Shown in pieces: positions 1-6,048 of a stretch of 6,048 bases of DNA. The number at the start of each line of letters is the position of its first letter. Position 1 is the stretch's first letter. A model generated the notes under the pieces. It searched no databases. It saw nothing but the letters and a program-made list of their open reading frames with translations, and had not been told where the DNA came from. Origin of the DNA: a bacterium (GTDB taxonomy: Bacteria > Krumholzibacteriota > Krumholzibacteriia > Krumholzibacteriales > WJIX01); NCBI GenBank assembly GCA_021160845.1, contig JAGHBT010000282.1, forward strand, positions 1 to 6,048, read 5' to 3'. Position numbers and translations under genes: made by a program.

Positions 1-76
1 ATCCAACAATATGCCATCAAGTTATAACAGGTTTTTAAATATAATCAAGTCTGTTAAGTGATGTTAGAGATTTTTG

Positions 77-106
77 TTGTTTATTTATTGGAATTGTTGA
101 TAGAAT
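77..106 (+). promoter_or_regulatory. Candidate sigma70-type promoter for the M16 operon
   Basis: TTGTTT at 77-82 (three matches to TTGACA) is followed after 18 bases by TAGAAT at 101-106 (five matches to TATAAT). This would give a leader of roughly 100 bases before the ATG at 211. The -35 match is poor and the region is AT-rich, so such matches are expected by chance. The perfect TATAAT at 40-45 is an alternative. Confidence 0.25.
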
Positions 107-200
107 GACACTTCTAAATTGTAAGGATCAGAAAATCTGGGAAAGGAGTTTTACCTGTTTGGGTTAAGTTAATTACAAGGTGTATTGTTTTATACCGGAA

Positions 201-206
201 AAGGGG
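201..206 (+). promoter_or_regulatory. Ribosome binding site of first M16 gene
   Basis: AAGGGG lies four bases before the ATG at 211. The spacing is short but usable. It supports this ATG, which also places a complete signal peptide at the N terminus of the product. Confidence 0.5.
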
Positions 207-210
207 AAAT

Positions 211-1566
211 ATGAATAGATTCAAAGGAACATTTTTCTTCATAGCGCTGTTTGTCGCAACGGTTGTTTTGACGCAGACTTTCGCGGAGAGCAGTACGCTG
301 GAGGAAAAGGTAAAAGAATTTAAACTTGAAAACGGAATGAAATTTCTTGTTGTGCAGCGTGATGAGGCTCCTGTGATGTTCGGCGCCATTGTCATGAATG
401 TGGGTTCGGCAAATGAATGGACAAATGTTACCGGAATTTCTCATCTGTTGGAGCATATGATGTTTAAGGGTACAAAAATGCTCGGGACTAAGAATTATGA
501 AGCGGAGATTCCATATATTGAAAAAACAGATTCTCTTGGCGAAAAGAGCATCAAGCTCAGAAAAGAGATGGGGGAATGGCGTTTTGAGATATTCGAGGGT
601 TTCAGTAAAAATGTTACCTCCGGATTTTCTGGTGAAGAGACGGATGAAATCGGCGCGGATAAATCCAGCCAGAACAGCCTGCTTGTAAAGAAGATTCGTG
701 CTATGGAAGCCTTACCGGACAGCATTACCGAGAGGCATTATCTACTCGAAGATGACGGTATTGATTACCTGGAGATGTATCTGCAGTATAAAACAGCGTG
801 GGCCGAGTTGTACCGTCTTCTTGCGGAACAACGGGAAAAATATATTGTAAACAATGAACTGTGGGAAACATATCAAAACAATGGAGCAGGGTTCCTTAAT
901 GCCGGAACTTCATACGATTTTACTATCTATTTCGTGTATCTGCCCGCAAACAGGTTGGAGCTCTGGATGGACGCTGAATCCGATCGTATGGATAGCCCCG
1001 TATTCAGAGAGTTCTGGACGGAACGCGATGTTGTTATGGAGGAAAGAAGGTTGGGAGAAAACGATCCTGACGACATTCTTTCGGAGAGTTTCTATGCGGC
1101 CGCCTTTAAGGCGTGCCCATATAAATGGCCCGTCGTTGGGTGGATGAGTGATATTCGAACTATTGATCGCAGGGAGCTTACCCAATACCACAAAAATTAC
1201 TATTCGCCCAATAATGCCACAGCCGTAATTGTTGGGGATGTAGATGTTGAACAGGTGAAGAAGATGGCCGTGAAGTATTTTGGGCCGATCCCGGCTCAGC
1301 TCCCCGTTGCTCCAATTGAAACAAGAGAACCGGAACAACAGGGCGAAATTAGGATAAAAATAGAGCACAGCGCCAGCCCGAAGCTTATAATAGGTTACCA
1401 CAAACCGAATTATCCTAATCCTGAGGGCCTTGCTATTTCGGTAATGATTGATATTCTTGGCCAAGGAAGGACATCGCGTTTGTATAAATCAATCTATGAG
1501 GAAAAGGAATTAACCGCTGAACCTCCGAGGGTATACGTCGGGCCTTCAGAGCGTTATGACAACTGA
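211..1566 (+). CDS. Secreted M16 zinc metallopeptidase, N-terminal part (split gene)
   Basis: The product (451 residues) is a periplasmic or secreted M16-family peptidase lacking its C-terminal end. Residues 1-25 form a signal peptide: a basic start, the hydrophobic stretch FFFIALFVATVVL, and probable signal peptidase I cleavage after TFA. The catalytic M16 domain follows, with the inverted zinc motif HLLEH (His78, Glu81, His82; Glu81 is the expected general base) and the distal ligand in VVMEERR, most likely Glu278. The YYSPNNATAVIVGDVD segment near 330-345 closes the first domain, and a second M16 domain begins near 378. The gap from His82 to Glu278 is about 196 residues, far above the roughly 70-80 usual in M16, because of a charged insert at about 105-220. 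Translation stops inside the second domain, directly after SERYDN. The next reading frame continues the same domain, so this looks like a one-base deletion. Family assignment is secure; the substrate is unknown. It overlaps the next frame by one base. Confidence 0.9.
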   Translation: MNRFKGTFFFIALFVATVVLTQTFAESSTLEEKVKEFKLENGMKFLVVQRDEAPVMFGAIVMNVGSANEWTNVTGISHLLEHMMFKGTKMLGTKNYEAEIPYIEKTDSLGEKSIKLRKEMGEWRFEIFEGFSKNVTSGFSGEETDEIGADKSSQNSLLVKKIRAMEALPDSITERHYLLEDDGIDYLEMYLQYKTAWAELYRLLAEQREKYIVNNELWETYQNNGAGFLNAGTSYDFTIYFVYLPANRLELWMDAESDRMDSPVFREFWTERDVVMEERRLGENDPDDILSESFYAAAFKACPYKWPVVGWMSDIRTIDRRELTQYHKNYYSPNNATAVIVGDVDVEQVKKMAVKYFGPIPAQLPVAPIETREPEQQGEIRIKIEHSASPKLIIGYHKPNYPNPEGLAISVMIDILGQGRTSRLYKSIYEEKELTAEPPRVYVGPSERYDN

Positions 1567-1568
1567 TG
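1561..1568 (+). other. Frame break (apparent one-base deletion) with TGATG stop/start overlap
   Basis: The upstream frame reads Asp-Asn-stop and the downstream frame starts with the ATG that shares the A of the TGA. Re-reading the C at 1563 (a -1 shift) gives Asp-Asn-Leu-Met-Val-Ile-Ser, which joins the two halves without gap or overlap in the M16 C-terminal domain. The simplest explanation is loss of one C from AACCTGATG, in the genome or in the assembly. No slippery heptamer of the X XXY YYZ kind precedes the stop, and no good Shine-Dalgarno lies before the internal ATG. Translation of the second half, if it occurs, would depend on reinitiation at TGATG. Confidence 0.8.
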
Positions 1569-2120
1569 GTTATTAGCGCCGAGCCTCGTTATCCTCATAC
1601 GCTCAAAGAGGTTGAAGAAGCGATATACATAGAGCTTGGAAAAATGAAAGAAGAGCTTGTTACCGAAAGAGAATTGCAGCGAGTTAAAAACAAGATTAGC
1701 GCGCAGATGGTTCGTTCCATGGGTTCTAATATTGGGATAGCATTCCAGCTTCTTATGGGCGAGATATATTATGGTGATTACACCGGAATGTTTGAGATGA
1801 TAGATAAGACAAAGATGGTAACCGCGGAGGAGATCAGGGATGCCGCAAAAAAATACCTGACAGAGAAAAACCGAGTTGTGGCAAGTAGGGTTCAGGTTAA
1901 AACAGAAGAAGGGGAAGAGTCCGGTGGTGGAGAGCAGGACCTGATGAAGAAATATCAAAAGGATGTTATGAGGTTTATTCAATCTCTTCCCATGCAGGAA
2001 CAGATGGAAATAGGAAAGAAGTTCCAGAGCATGAAATCTGAAAAAGAAATGATGAAATTAGGGATGGAATTGTTCGAGAGAGCAAAAGCCGCGGGTTATA
2101 TAAAAGAGGAAGGAGAATGA
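1566..2120 (+). CDS. M16 peptidase C-terminal part with charged Met-rich tail (split gene)
   Basis: This 184-residue frame continues the C-terminal M16 domain of the preceding gene. Residues 1-111 contain VISAEPRYPHT, the typical helix-rich EVEEAIYIELGKMKEELV, ERELQRVKNKI, and the closing VTAEEIRDAAKKYLTEKNRVVASRV, a standard M16 domain end. It has no signal peptide, no zinc motif and no complete domain, so it is unlikely to work alone; joined to the upstream part it gives about 636 residues. Residues 113-124 form an acidic Gly/Glu linker (EEGEESGGGEQ). Residues 125-180 are predicted by eye as charged amphipathic helices unusually rich in methionine (eight Met in about 50 residues). The start is weakly supported, since only the TGATG coupling points to it. 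The 3' end overlaps the next gene by ATGA, as in one operon. The split could be a sequencing error, a true pseudogene, or a two-part protein. Confidence 0.8.
   Translation: MVISAEPRYPHTLKEVEEAIYIELGKMKEELVTERELQRVKNKISAQMVRSMGSNIGIAFQLLMGEIYYGDYTGMFEMIDKTKMVTAEEIRDAAKKYLTEKNRVVASRVQVKTEEGEESGGGEQDLMKKYQKDVMRFIQSLPMQEQMEIGKKFQSMKSEKEMMKLGMELFERAKAAGYIKEEGE
2106..2115 (+). promoter_or_regulatory. Ribosome binding sites deciding the start of the lipoprotein gene
   Basis: Two Shine-Dalgarno-like runs lie here. GAGG at 2106-2109 is seven bases before the ATG at 2117, and AGGAG at 2111-2115 is seven bases before a second in-frame ATG at 2123. The stronger site favours 2123 (a product starting MKSKML), while the ATGA overlap with the preceding gene favours 2117. 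Either start leaves the lipoprotein signal intact. Confidence 0.5.
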
Positions 2121-3544
2121 CAATGAAGAGCAAGATGCTTGTATTACTCCTATCGGGTTTAATGGTTATTTCATGTGCCAGTCACCAGGCCGGTGTGAGT
2201 ATCAAGAGACCCCACCCAAAGAATCTGGAGTATCCGGAACTTAAAGTAGAGACCCCTGAATACACAGAAATCAAGCTTGGCAATGGTATGGAAGGTTTTT
2301 TCATCGAGGACCATGAGGTGCCGGTTGTAAATATAACGATTCTTGTTAAGACCTTTTATCCTGACAAAAGCAAATTTGGGCGTAACGAGATGGCGAGATG
2401 GGTTATGAGAAATGGCGGAACAAAGCAGTGGCCATCCCGGAAGCTTAATGACGAGCTGGAGTTTCTGGCGGCAAACATCCGTTTTAATGGTGGCGGCCTC
2501 AGTACAACAGCGTCGCTTAACTGTCTTAAAAAAGATCTGCCGCATGTGCTTGATATATACGCTGATCTCATAATGAATCCTGCTTTCCCGGAGGATAAAA
2601 TAAGCATGAAACGCAAAACCATGCTCGAGGAGTTAAGGCGCAAGAATGACAAGCCGATGAATATTGCCCGAAGGGAATATCGAAAACTTATTTACAAAGA
2701 GCATCCGTATGGATGGTACGGCACAAAAGAAGGCTATAATAGTATCTCCAGGGAAGACCTTGTGAAATTTCACGAGAAATATTTCCATCCCGGTAACACA
2801 ATAATCGGGATATGCGGAGATGTAACAGAAGCCGAGGTAACTAGTCTTCTCAATAAGAGTTTCTCCGGATGGGAAAAGGCCGATGTTGAAATAGAGGAGA
2901 TTCCTGCAGTTGAAACGGACGAAAGCGAAAATTACAACTACGTTTACAAGGGGGACATGAACCAGGCCTATATTATGATTGGTCATCTGGGGATTAAAAA
3001 TGACAATCCCGACAGGTGCGCGATTAATATTATGAACTACATCCTTGGAGGAGGCGCGTTCGCGTCCTGGATTAGCCAAGAGGTGCGAGTTAAAAGAGGC
3101 CTTGCGTATTCAACCGGATCATCTTTCAATTCCAGAAACTTCGCGAAAGGAACATTCACCGCTTACGCCCAAACAAAGTCAGGCGAGTACAGCCGAACGA
3201 TCAATCTGATTTATGATCAGATAAAGCGTATGAAAAAAGAGGGGCCTACACAGGTGGAATTCAAAAAAGCGGTAGATTCATTTCTTAATAGCCATATTTT
3301 CGATTATGAATCTAAAGAAGCTATAGTACAAAGACTTGTCAGCCTGGAATTTGAGGGGCAACCCCTTGATACGCCGGAAAAGGATATGAAAAAGTACGCG
3401 GCTCTCACAATCGAGGATGTACTCAGGGTTGCAAAGCAATATCTCCGGCCAGACGATTTTACAATCCTTGTTGTTGGAGATAAAGCACAGTTTGACAAGC
3501 CCTTGAGTTCCTTTGGAGAGGTGAATGAAATAGAAATCAAGTAA
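2117..3544 (+). CDS. Lipoprotein M16-family protein, zinc-site-less partner subunit
   Basis: The product is a 475-residue M16 family protein anchored as a lipoprotein. Residues 1-20 (LLLSGLMVISC) form a lipoprotein signal with lipobox VISC and acylated Cys20; Ala21 at +2 suggests outer-membrane sorting. The first M16 domain covers about 45-260 and the second about 270-465. Where active members carry HxxEH, this protein reads EMARW (Glu91 to Trp95) just before RNGGT, so all zinc ligands at that site are replaced and hydrolysis on its own is not expected. The C-terminal domain has VKRGLAYS (Arg327, Tyr331), matching the Arg/Tyr pair that inactive M16B subunits supply to the active partner. Its place directly after a zinc-bearing M16 gene with a four-base overlap fits a heteromeric protease. 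Length is normal for the family and there is no sign of damage. An in-frame ATG at 2123 is an equally good start. Family is certain; the partner role is inferred. Confidence 0.92.
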   Translation: MTMKSKMLVLLLSGLMVISCASHQAGVSIKRPHPKNLEYPELKVETPEYTEIKLGNGMEGFFIEDHEVPVVNITILVKTFYPDKSKFGRNEMARWVMRNGGTKQWPSRKLNDELEFLAANIRFNGGGLSTTASLNCLKKDLPHVLDIYADLIMNPAFPEDKISMKRKTMLEELRRKNDKPMNIARREYRKLIYKEHPYGWYGTKEGYNSISREDLVKFHEKYFHPGNTIIGICGDVTEAEVTSLLNKSFSGWEKADVEIEEIPAVETDESENYNYVYKGDMNQAYIMIGHLGIKNDNPDRCAINIMNYILGGGAFASWISQEVRVKRGLAYSTGSSFNSRNFAKGTFTAYAQTKSGEYSRTINLIYDQIKRMKKEGPTQVEFKKAVDSFLNSHIFDYESKEAIVQRLVSLEFEGQPLDTPEKDMKKYAALTIEDVLRVAKQYLRPDDFTILVVGDKAQFDKPLSSFGEVNEIEIK

Positions 3545-3568
3545 AATAAAAAAAATGGGTTTGACGCT

Positions 3569-3605
3569 AAGGAGCGCTGTTAGAAAGAAACGGCGCTCCT
3601 TTTTT
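3569..3605 (+). terminator. Intrinsic terminator of the M16 operon
   Basis: GGAGCGC at 3571-3577 pairs with GCGCTCC at 3593-3599. The stem extends inward through a G-T wobble and three further pairs (3578-3581 with 3589-3592), giving an 11-base-pair stem with a 7-base loop. Six T follow at 3600-3605, and AA at 3569-3570 can pair with the first two. It lies 24 bases after the stop of the lipoprotein gene. Read on the minus strand, the nearest T-run (the A-run at 3545-3554) is well separated from the stem, so termination of the convergent nadE here is less certain. Confidence 0.9.
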
Positions 3606-3653
3606 CAGTTTTGGGAAGGGTTTAACATGGCAGGGCACATTGTTATGGGGTTC

Positions 3654-5402
3654 TCAGCTTTTCTTTTTGTACATATTTGTTATTGGAAATCTTCTATCCT
3701 TACCAAAGGCCCTTGGTGTGATTTTTATCCCCTGAGCCCCCTGTCGGCGTTTGAATTCATTTATATCTATTTTGCGAACCATGGCTTTTGCCGTTTTTGG
3801 ATCGAGCCCCTTTTTGATAATTTCTTCAAGTCCCAGATCTTCTTCGATATAGAGTTCGATGATTCGGTCAAGAACGGCGTAGGGTGGAAGTGAATCCTGA
3901 TCAAGCTGGCCGGGGTGAAGCTCCGCGGACGGCTTTCTGTGAATTATTGATTGAGGTATAAGGTGCCCACCGGAAATGCCGTTTTTGTATCTGCTCAGAG
4001 AGTACACTCTGGTTTTCGGAACATCTTTTAACACCGCGAATCCGCCAACCATGTCACCGTAAAGAGTGCAATAGCCGACTGCAAGTTCGCTTTTATTCCC
4101 TGTGGCAAGGACAAGCCAACCATATTTGTTTGAGAAGGCCATGAGGATATTGCCCCTTATCCTGGATTGGATATTTTCTTCGGTAACAGTGGTTAGCTTG
4201 GGCTCCAGTATTTTAGGCATATTATCAATATATGATTTGTAAATTGGTTTGATGGAAACTTCAAAAATCTTTACGCCGAGGGTTTCCGCCAGAAGATGGG
4301 AATCGCGCAGCGTTTCCTCCGAGGTAAAAACCGAAGGCATTGTGACGCAGACAACATTTTCTTTTCCAAGGGCATCAACGGCAATGACAGCCGTAAGGGT
4401 TGAATCCATACCTCCGCTCAGGCCAAGCACGACCTTTTTAAATCCGTTTTTGAGAGTGTAATCGCGTGTTCCGGTCACGAGGGCTTTGTAAAGTTCGTTG
4501 TCCGGTTCCAGGTACTTAGCTATATGGGGTTTGATTTTATTAAGGGTTTTGGCAGTGGATATCTTCGGCAGCTTTATCGTCTCAAGAGCGAGCTTTGTGC
4601 CAGAGGTTGTATCGGATGTCCGGGATTTCTTTTTCTTCGGAGCGAATTCGACATCAGCTACGACAAGATCCTCTTCGAATGAGTTGGCGCGTGCTATTAT
4701 TTTTCCGTCGGGGTTTGCGATAAGGCTGGTACCGTCAAAAACAAGCTCATCCTGTCCGCCAACTATATTGACATAGCAAATGACGGCGCCGGTTTCACTC
4801 GCCCTTTTCACCATAAGTTTTTCCCTTTCGAGGCATTTGTTCTGATGATAGGGGGAGGCTGACAGATTTACTATTATGTCAGCCAACAGTTCCTTTGATT
4901 CAGTAACGGCTGGGCCGTTGTCAACCCATATATCCTCGCAAATAGTAAGTCCTATATTTGCATTTTTAATCCGGGCTACAAGCGCGGTATTTCCCTGTGA
5001 AAAATATCTCTTTTCGTCAAAGACCCCGTAGTTGGGGAGGTGAATTTTTCTGTAGCGCCCGGTTATTTTGCCATTCAGCAGTATATACGCCGAATTGTAC
5101 AGTTTTTTGTCTCCCCGGGAATCGGCAAGCTCAGGGGAGCCTACAATTATTGCTATATCGTTTGAATAGGAAGCAGCTTTGTGAAGAGCGGCTTTACATT
5201 CCTGAATAAAAAGGCGCTTAAAAAGCAGATCTTCAGGAGGCGATCCGCTAATCGAGAGTTCCGGAAAGACAATAATTGCGGCGCCGGACTTGCGGGCCTC
5301 CATTGTCATTTCCTTAATCTTTTTGAGATTGCCGGAAAAATCGCCGACCGTCGGATTAATCTGCCCAAGAGCTATACGGATTTTATGAGTATTAGTTTTC
5401 AA
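3654..5402 (-). CDS. nadE: Glutamine-dependent NAD+ synthetase
   Basis: This cytoplasmic enzyme makes NAD+ from deamido-NAD+ and ATP, using glutamine as the ammonia donor, the last step of NAD biosynthesis. The 582-residue product has the two expected domains. Residues 8-255 are a nitrilase-type glutaminase with the Glu-Lys-Cys triad: Glu48 in FPELS, Lys119 in YRKIHLPNYGVFDE, Cys155 in LTICEDIW. Residues 300-582 are the synthetase, with the ATP-pyrophosphatase loop SGGMDS (329-334), TGNKSELAVGYCTLYGD (434-450), QDSLPPY (502-508) and the closing KRRQGAQGIKITPRAFGKDRRFP. A Lys/Ser/Thr-rich linker lies near 255-270. All motifs are intact and the length is normal for the two-domain bacterial form. 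The start is TTG at 5402-5400, supported by GGAAGG eight bases upstream and by the position of the GQINPTVGDF motif at residues 13-22; the next internal Met, at residue 33, would cut into the glutaminase. It converges on the M16 operon. Confidence 0.97.
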   Translation of the reverse strand: MKTNTHKIRIALGQINPTVGDFSGNLKKIKEMTMEARKSGAAIIVFPELSISGSPPEDLLFKRLFIQECKAALHKAASYSNDIAIIVGSPELADSRGDKKLYNSAYILLNGKITGRYRKIHLPNYGVFDEKRYFSQGNTALVARIKNANIGLTICEDIWVDNGPAVTESKELLADIIVNLSASPYHQNKCLEREKLMVKRASETGAVICYVNIVGGQDELVFDGTSLIANPDGKIIARANSFEEDLVVADVEFAPKKKKSRTSDTTSGTKLALETIKLPKISTAKTLNKIKPHIAKYLEPDNELYKALVTGTRDYTLKNGFKKVVLGLSGGMDSTLTAVIAVDALGKENVVCVTMPSVFTSEETLRDSHLLAETLGVKIFEVSIKPIYKSYIDNMPKILEPKLTTVTEENIQSRIRGNILMAFSNKYGWLVLATGNKSELAVGYCTLYGDMVGGFAVLKDVPKTRVYSLSRYKNGISGGHLIPQSIIHRKPSAELHPGQLDQDSLPPYAVLDRIIELYIEEDLGLEEIIKKGLDPKTAKAMVRKIDINEFKRRQGAQGIKITPRAFGKDRRFPITNMYKKKS

Positions 5403-5410
5403 TTTAACAA

Positions 5411-5416
5411 CCTTCC
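5411..5416 (-). promoter_or_regulatory. Ribosome binding site of nadE (supports TTG start)
   Basis: On the minus strand GGAAGG is followed after eight bases (TTGTTAAA) by the TTG at 5402-5400. No ATG or GTG in this frame lies at a usable distance, so this site decides the start. Confidence 0.6.
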
Positions 5417-5445
5417 AATCAAATTTTCTTAATACTAACAGTGAA

Positions 5446-5475
5446 AGACAAAACCGGAAAGCTAAAAGTTTTCCG
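5446..5475 (-). terminator. Possible weak terminator after the ligase-like gene
   Basis: Read on the minus strand, CGGAAA (5475-5470) and TTTCCG (5460-5455) form a six-base-pair stem with a nine-base loop, followed by the T-rich GTTTTGTC. It lies about 50 bases after the stop of the ligase-like gene and before nadE. The stem is short and the T-run interrupted, so termination may be partial. Confidence 0.35.
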
Positions 5476-5527
5476 ATAATTGAAATAATGGGTTAAAACG
5501 GGCCCTTTACGGTATTGCGGTGAGGCA

Positions 5528-6048
5528 TTATTCCCGGGTGCACGCGCGAACTTCGTCATAGAGATAATAGATAATCCCAATTAATGCCCCCCAGATAAAA
5601 TTAAAATGATAGAGACACATTATTGTACAAGCCAAACCAGTTACCAACTGGCCAACAATCGAACTAAGTAATACTATGGAAGTAACTAGATATAATCGGT
5701 TTTTTGAATTTTGTATGATGTAAACAGCTTTTTTTATAAATAGAAGGTAGATTGACGCAAAAACCAGAAATCCCGATAATCCCAATTTCCAGATTATTAC
5801 CAGATAACTATTATCGACACTGCTTATTACTCGTTGGTTTAAATAAGGCAATATGATTGTATCTCCTACTCCCTGTCCAAACAAAACATTTTTTTTGATT
5901 ATATGATATGTTCGAAGATAGGTTAATAATCTTATCTGTAAACTGGGAGTTTCTATACCCTCCTGCAGGGATTTCCCGCTCCGGGATGAAACGTTTTTAT
6001 CAAATGTTAAATTGGGCGCGATTATAAACATTGCGGCGGTGACAATTG
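5528..6048 (-). CDS. O-antigen ligase/polymerase-like membrane protein, C-terminal part
   Basis: The reading frame is open through the right edge (upstream of the Met at 6031 it continues as IVTAA), so only the C-terminal 172 or so residues are present and the Met at 6031 is probably internal. The visible part starts with the end of a membrane helix (IVTAAMFIIAPNL). A hydrophilic loop of about 65 residues follows, containing RLLTYLRTYHIIKKNVLFGQGVGD and SVDNSYLVIIWKLGLSGF, then three membrane segments (numbered from Met 6031: about 76-99, 112-133 and 134-157) and a short charged tail, YDEVRACTRE. The large loop with 'nPlfGxGxG' and '(H)NSYL..l.e.G..G' elements is typical of the Wzy_C/O-antigen ligase superfamily, which joins or polymerises lipid-linked surface polysaccharide at the periplasmic face of the inner membrane. 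The usual His before Asn in that motif is Asp here. Ligase (WaaL) versus polymerase (Wzy) cannot be decided. Base composition is lower in GC than the rest of the window. Confidence 0.75.
   Translation of the reverse strand, partial: IVTAAMFIIAPNLTFDKNVSSRSGKSLQEGIETPSLQIRLLTYLRTYHIIKKNVLFGQGVGDTIILPYLNQRVISSVDNSYLVIIWKLGLSGFLVFASIYLLFIKKAVYIIQNSKNRLYLVTSIVLLSSIVGQLVTGLACTIMCLYHFNFIWGALIGIIYYLYDEVRACTRE

Larger units (their letters stand above)
1..210. other. AT-rich gene-free leader of the M16 operon
   Basis: No convincing coding region is visible on either strand; short minus-strand frames here run into the M16 gene antisense and lack family resemblance. The stretch is AT-rich and presumably holds the promoter and 5' untranslated region of the downstream peptidase operon. 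It contains a perfect TATAAT at 40-45 without a good -35, a TTGTTT/TAGAAT pair at 77-82 and 101-106, and an isolated Shine-Dalgarno-like AAAGGAG at 142-148 with no start codon at a suitable distance. No terminator of an upstream gene was recognised. Confidence 0.6.

Noticed and set aside
40..45. Perfect TATAAT as the main promoter
   Set aside because: No acceptable -35 hexamer lies 16-18 bases upstream and there is no extended -10 TG. In such AT-rich DNA a lone match is weak evidence.
910..1464. 184-residue open frame on the minus strand
   Set aside because: It lies wholly antisense to the M16 catalytic domain, has no recognisable motif, and the plus-strand frame has clear family signatures.
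1553..1566. Programmed -1 frameshift signal
   Set aside because: The bases before the stop (GAC AAC TGA) do not form a slippery X XXY YYZ heptamer, and no strong downstream stem-loop was seen. A deletion or sequencing error is simpler.
1554..1982. 142-residue minus-strand frame across the split point
   Set aside because: It is antisense to the continuing M16 C-terminal domain and resembles no family. It does not explain the frame break.
3555..3893. 112-residue plus-strand frame between the convergent genes
   Set aside because: It starts in the terminator region and runs antisense into the C terminus of nadE. Its composition is that of a reverse-complement shadow.
5500..5505. GGGCCC palindrome between the ligase-like gene and nadE
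   Set aside because: A six-base palindrome with no flanking pairing and no T-run; chance is sufficient.
1..6048. CRISPR array, tRNA, rRNA, insertion sequence or attachment site
   Set aside because: No regularly spaced repeats, no cloverleaf-like or rRNA-like segments, no transposase motifs and no terminal inverted repeats were noticed when reading both strands.

Overview
The window looks like a chromosomal segment of an uncultured Gram-negative bacterium. Three things point that way: a secreted protein with a signal peptidase I leader, a lipoprotein whose +2 residue suits outer-membrane sorting, and the C-terminal part of an O-antigen-ligase/polymerase-type membrane protein. The coding DNA has moderate GC (about 45% in a 60-base sample of nadE), dropping to about 25-35% in samples of the ligase-like gene. 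The sequence does not allow a confident phylum assignment.

Layout: 1-210 is an AT-rich leader without a gene. 211-3544 (+) is one tight operon of M16 (pitrilysin/insulinase-like) metallopeptidase genes. The first M16 gene is split by what looks like a single missing base at about 1563/1564 into a 451-residue part (211-1566) and a 184-residue part (1566-2120). The two parts touch through a TGATG stop/start overlap, and a -1 shift joins them into a seamless protein of about 636 residues. The second M16 gene (2117-3544) overlaps the first by ATGA and encodes a lipoprotein. A strong intrinsic terminator lies at 3569-3605. On the minus strand, 5402-3654 encodes a complete glutamine-dependent NAD+ synthetase (nadE) that starts with TTG, convergent with the M16 operon. 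Further right, 6048-5528 (-) is the 3' part of a membrane protein of the Wzy/WaaL type, whose 5' end lies outside the window.

How the genes work together: the two M16 proteins look like complementary halves of a heteromeric protease in the cell envelope. The first carries the zinc motif (HxxEH plus a distal Glu) but lacks the C-terminal Arg/Tyr pair. The second has lost all the zinc ligands but keeps an RGLAY motif in its C-terminal domain. This is the known active/inactive arrangement of M16B pairs. nadE is a housekeeping gene for the last step of NAD biosynthesis and has no evident link to the proteases. The ligase-like gene probably belongs to a surface-polysaccharide locus continuing beyond the right edge.

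I see no clear new system. The points worth a second look are the split protease gene, the unusually long insert inside its catalytic domain, and its charged, Met-rich C-terminal tail.
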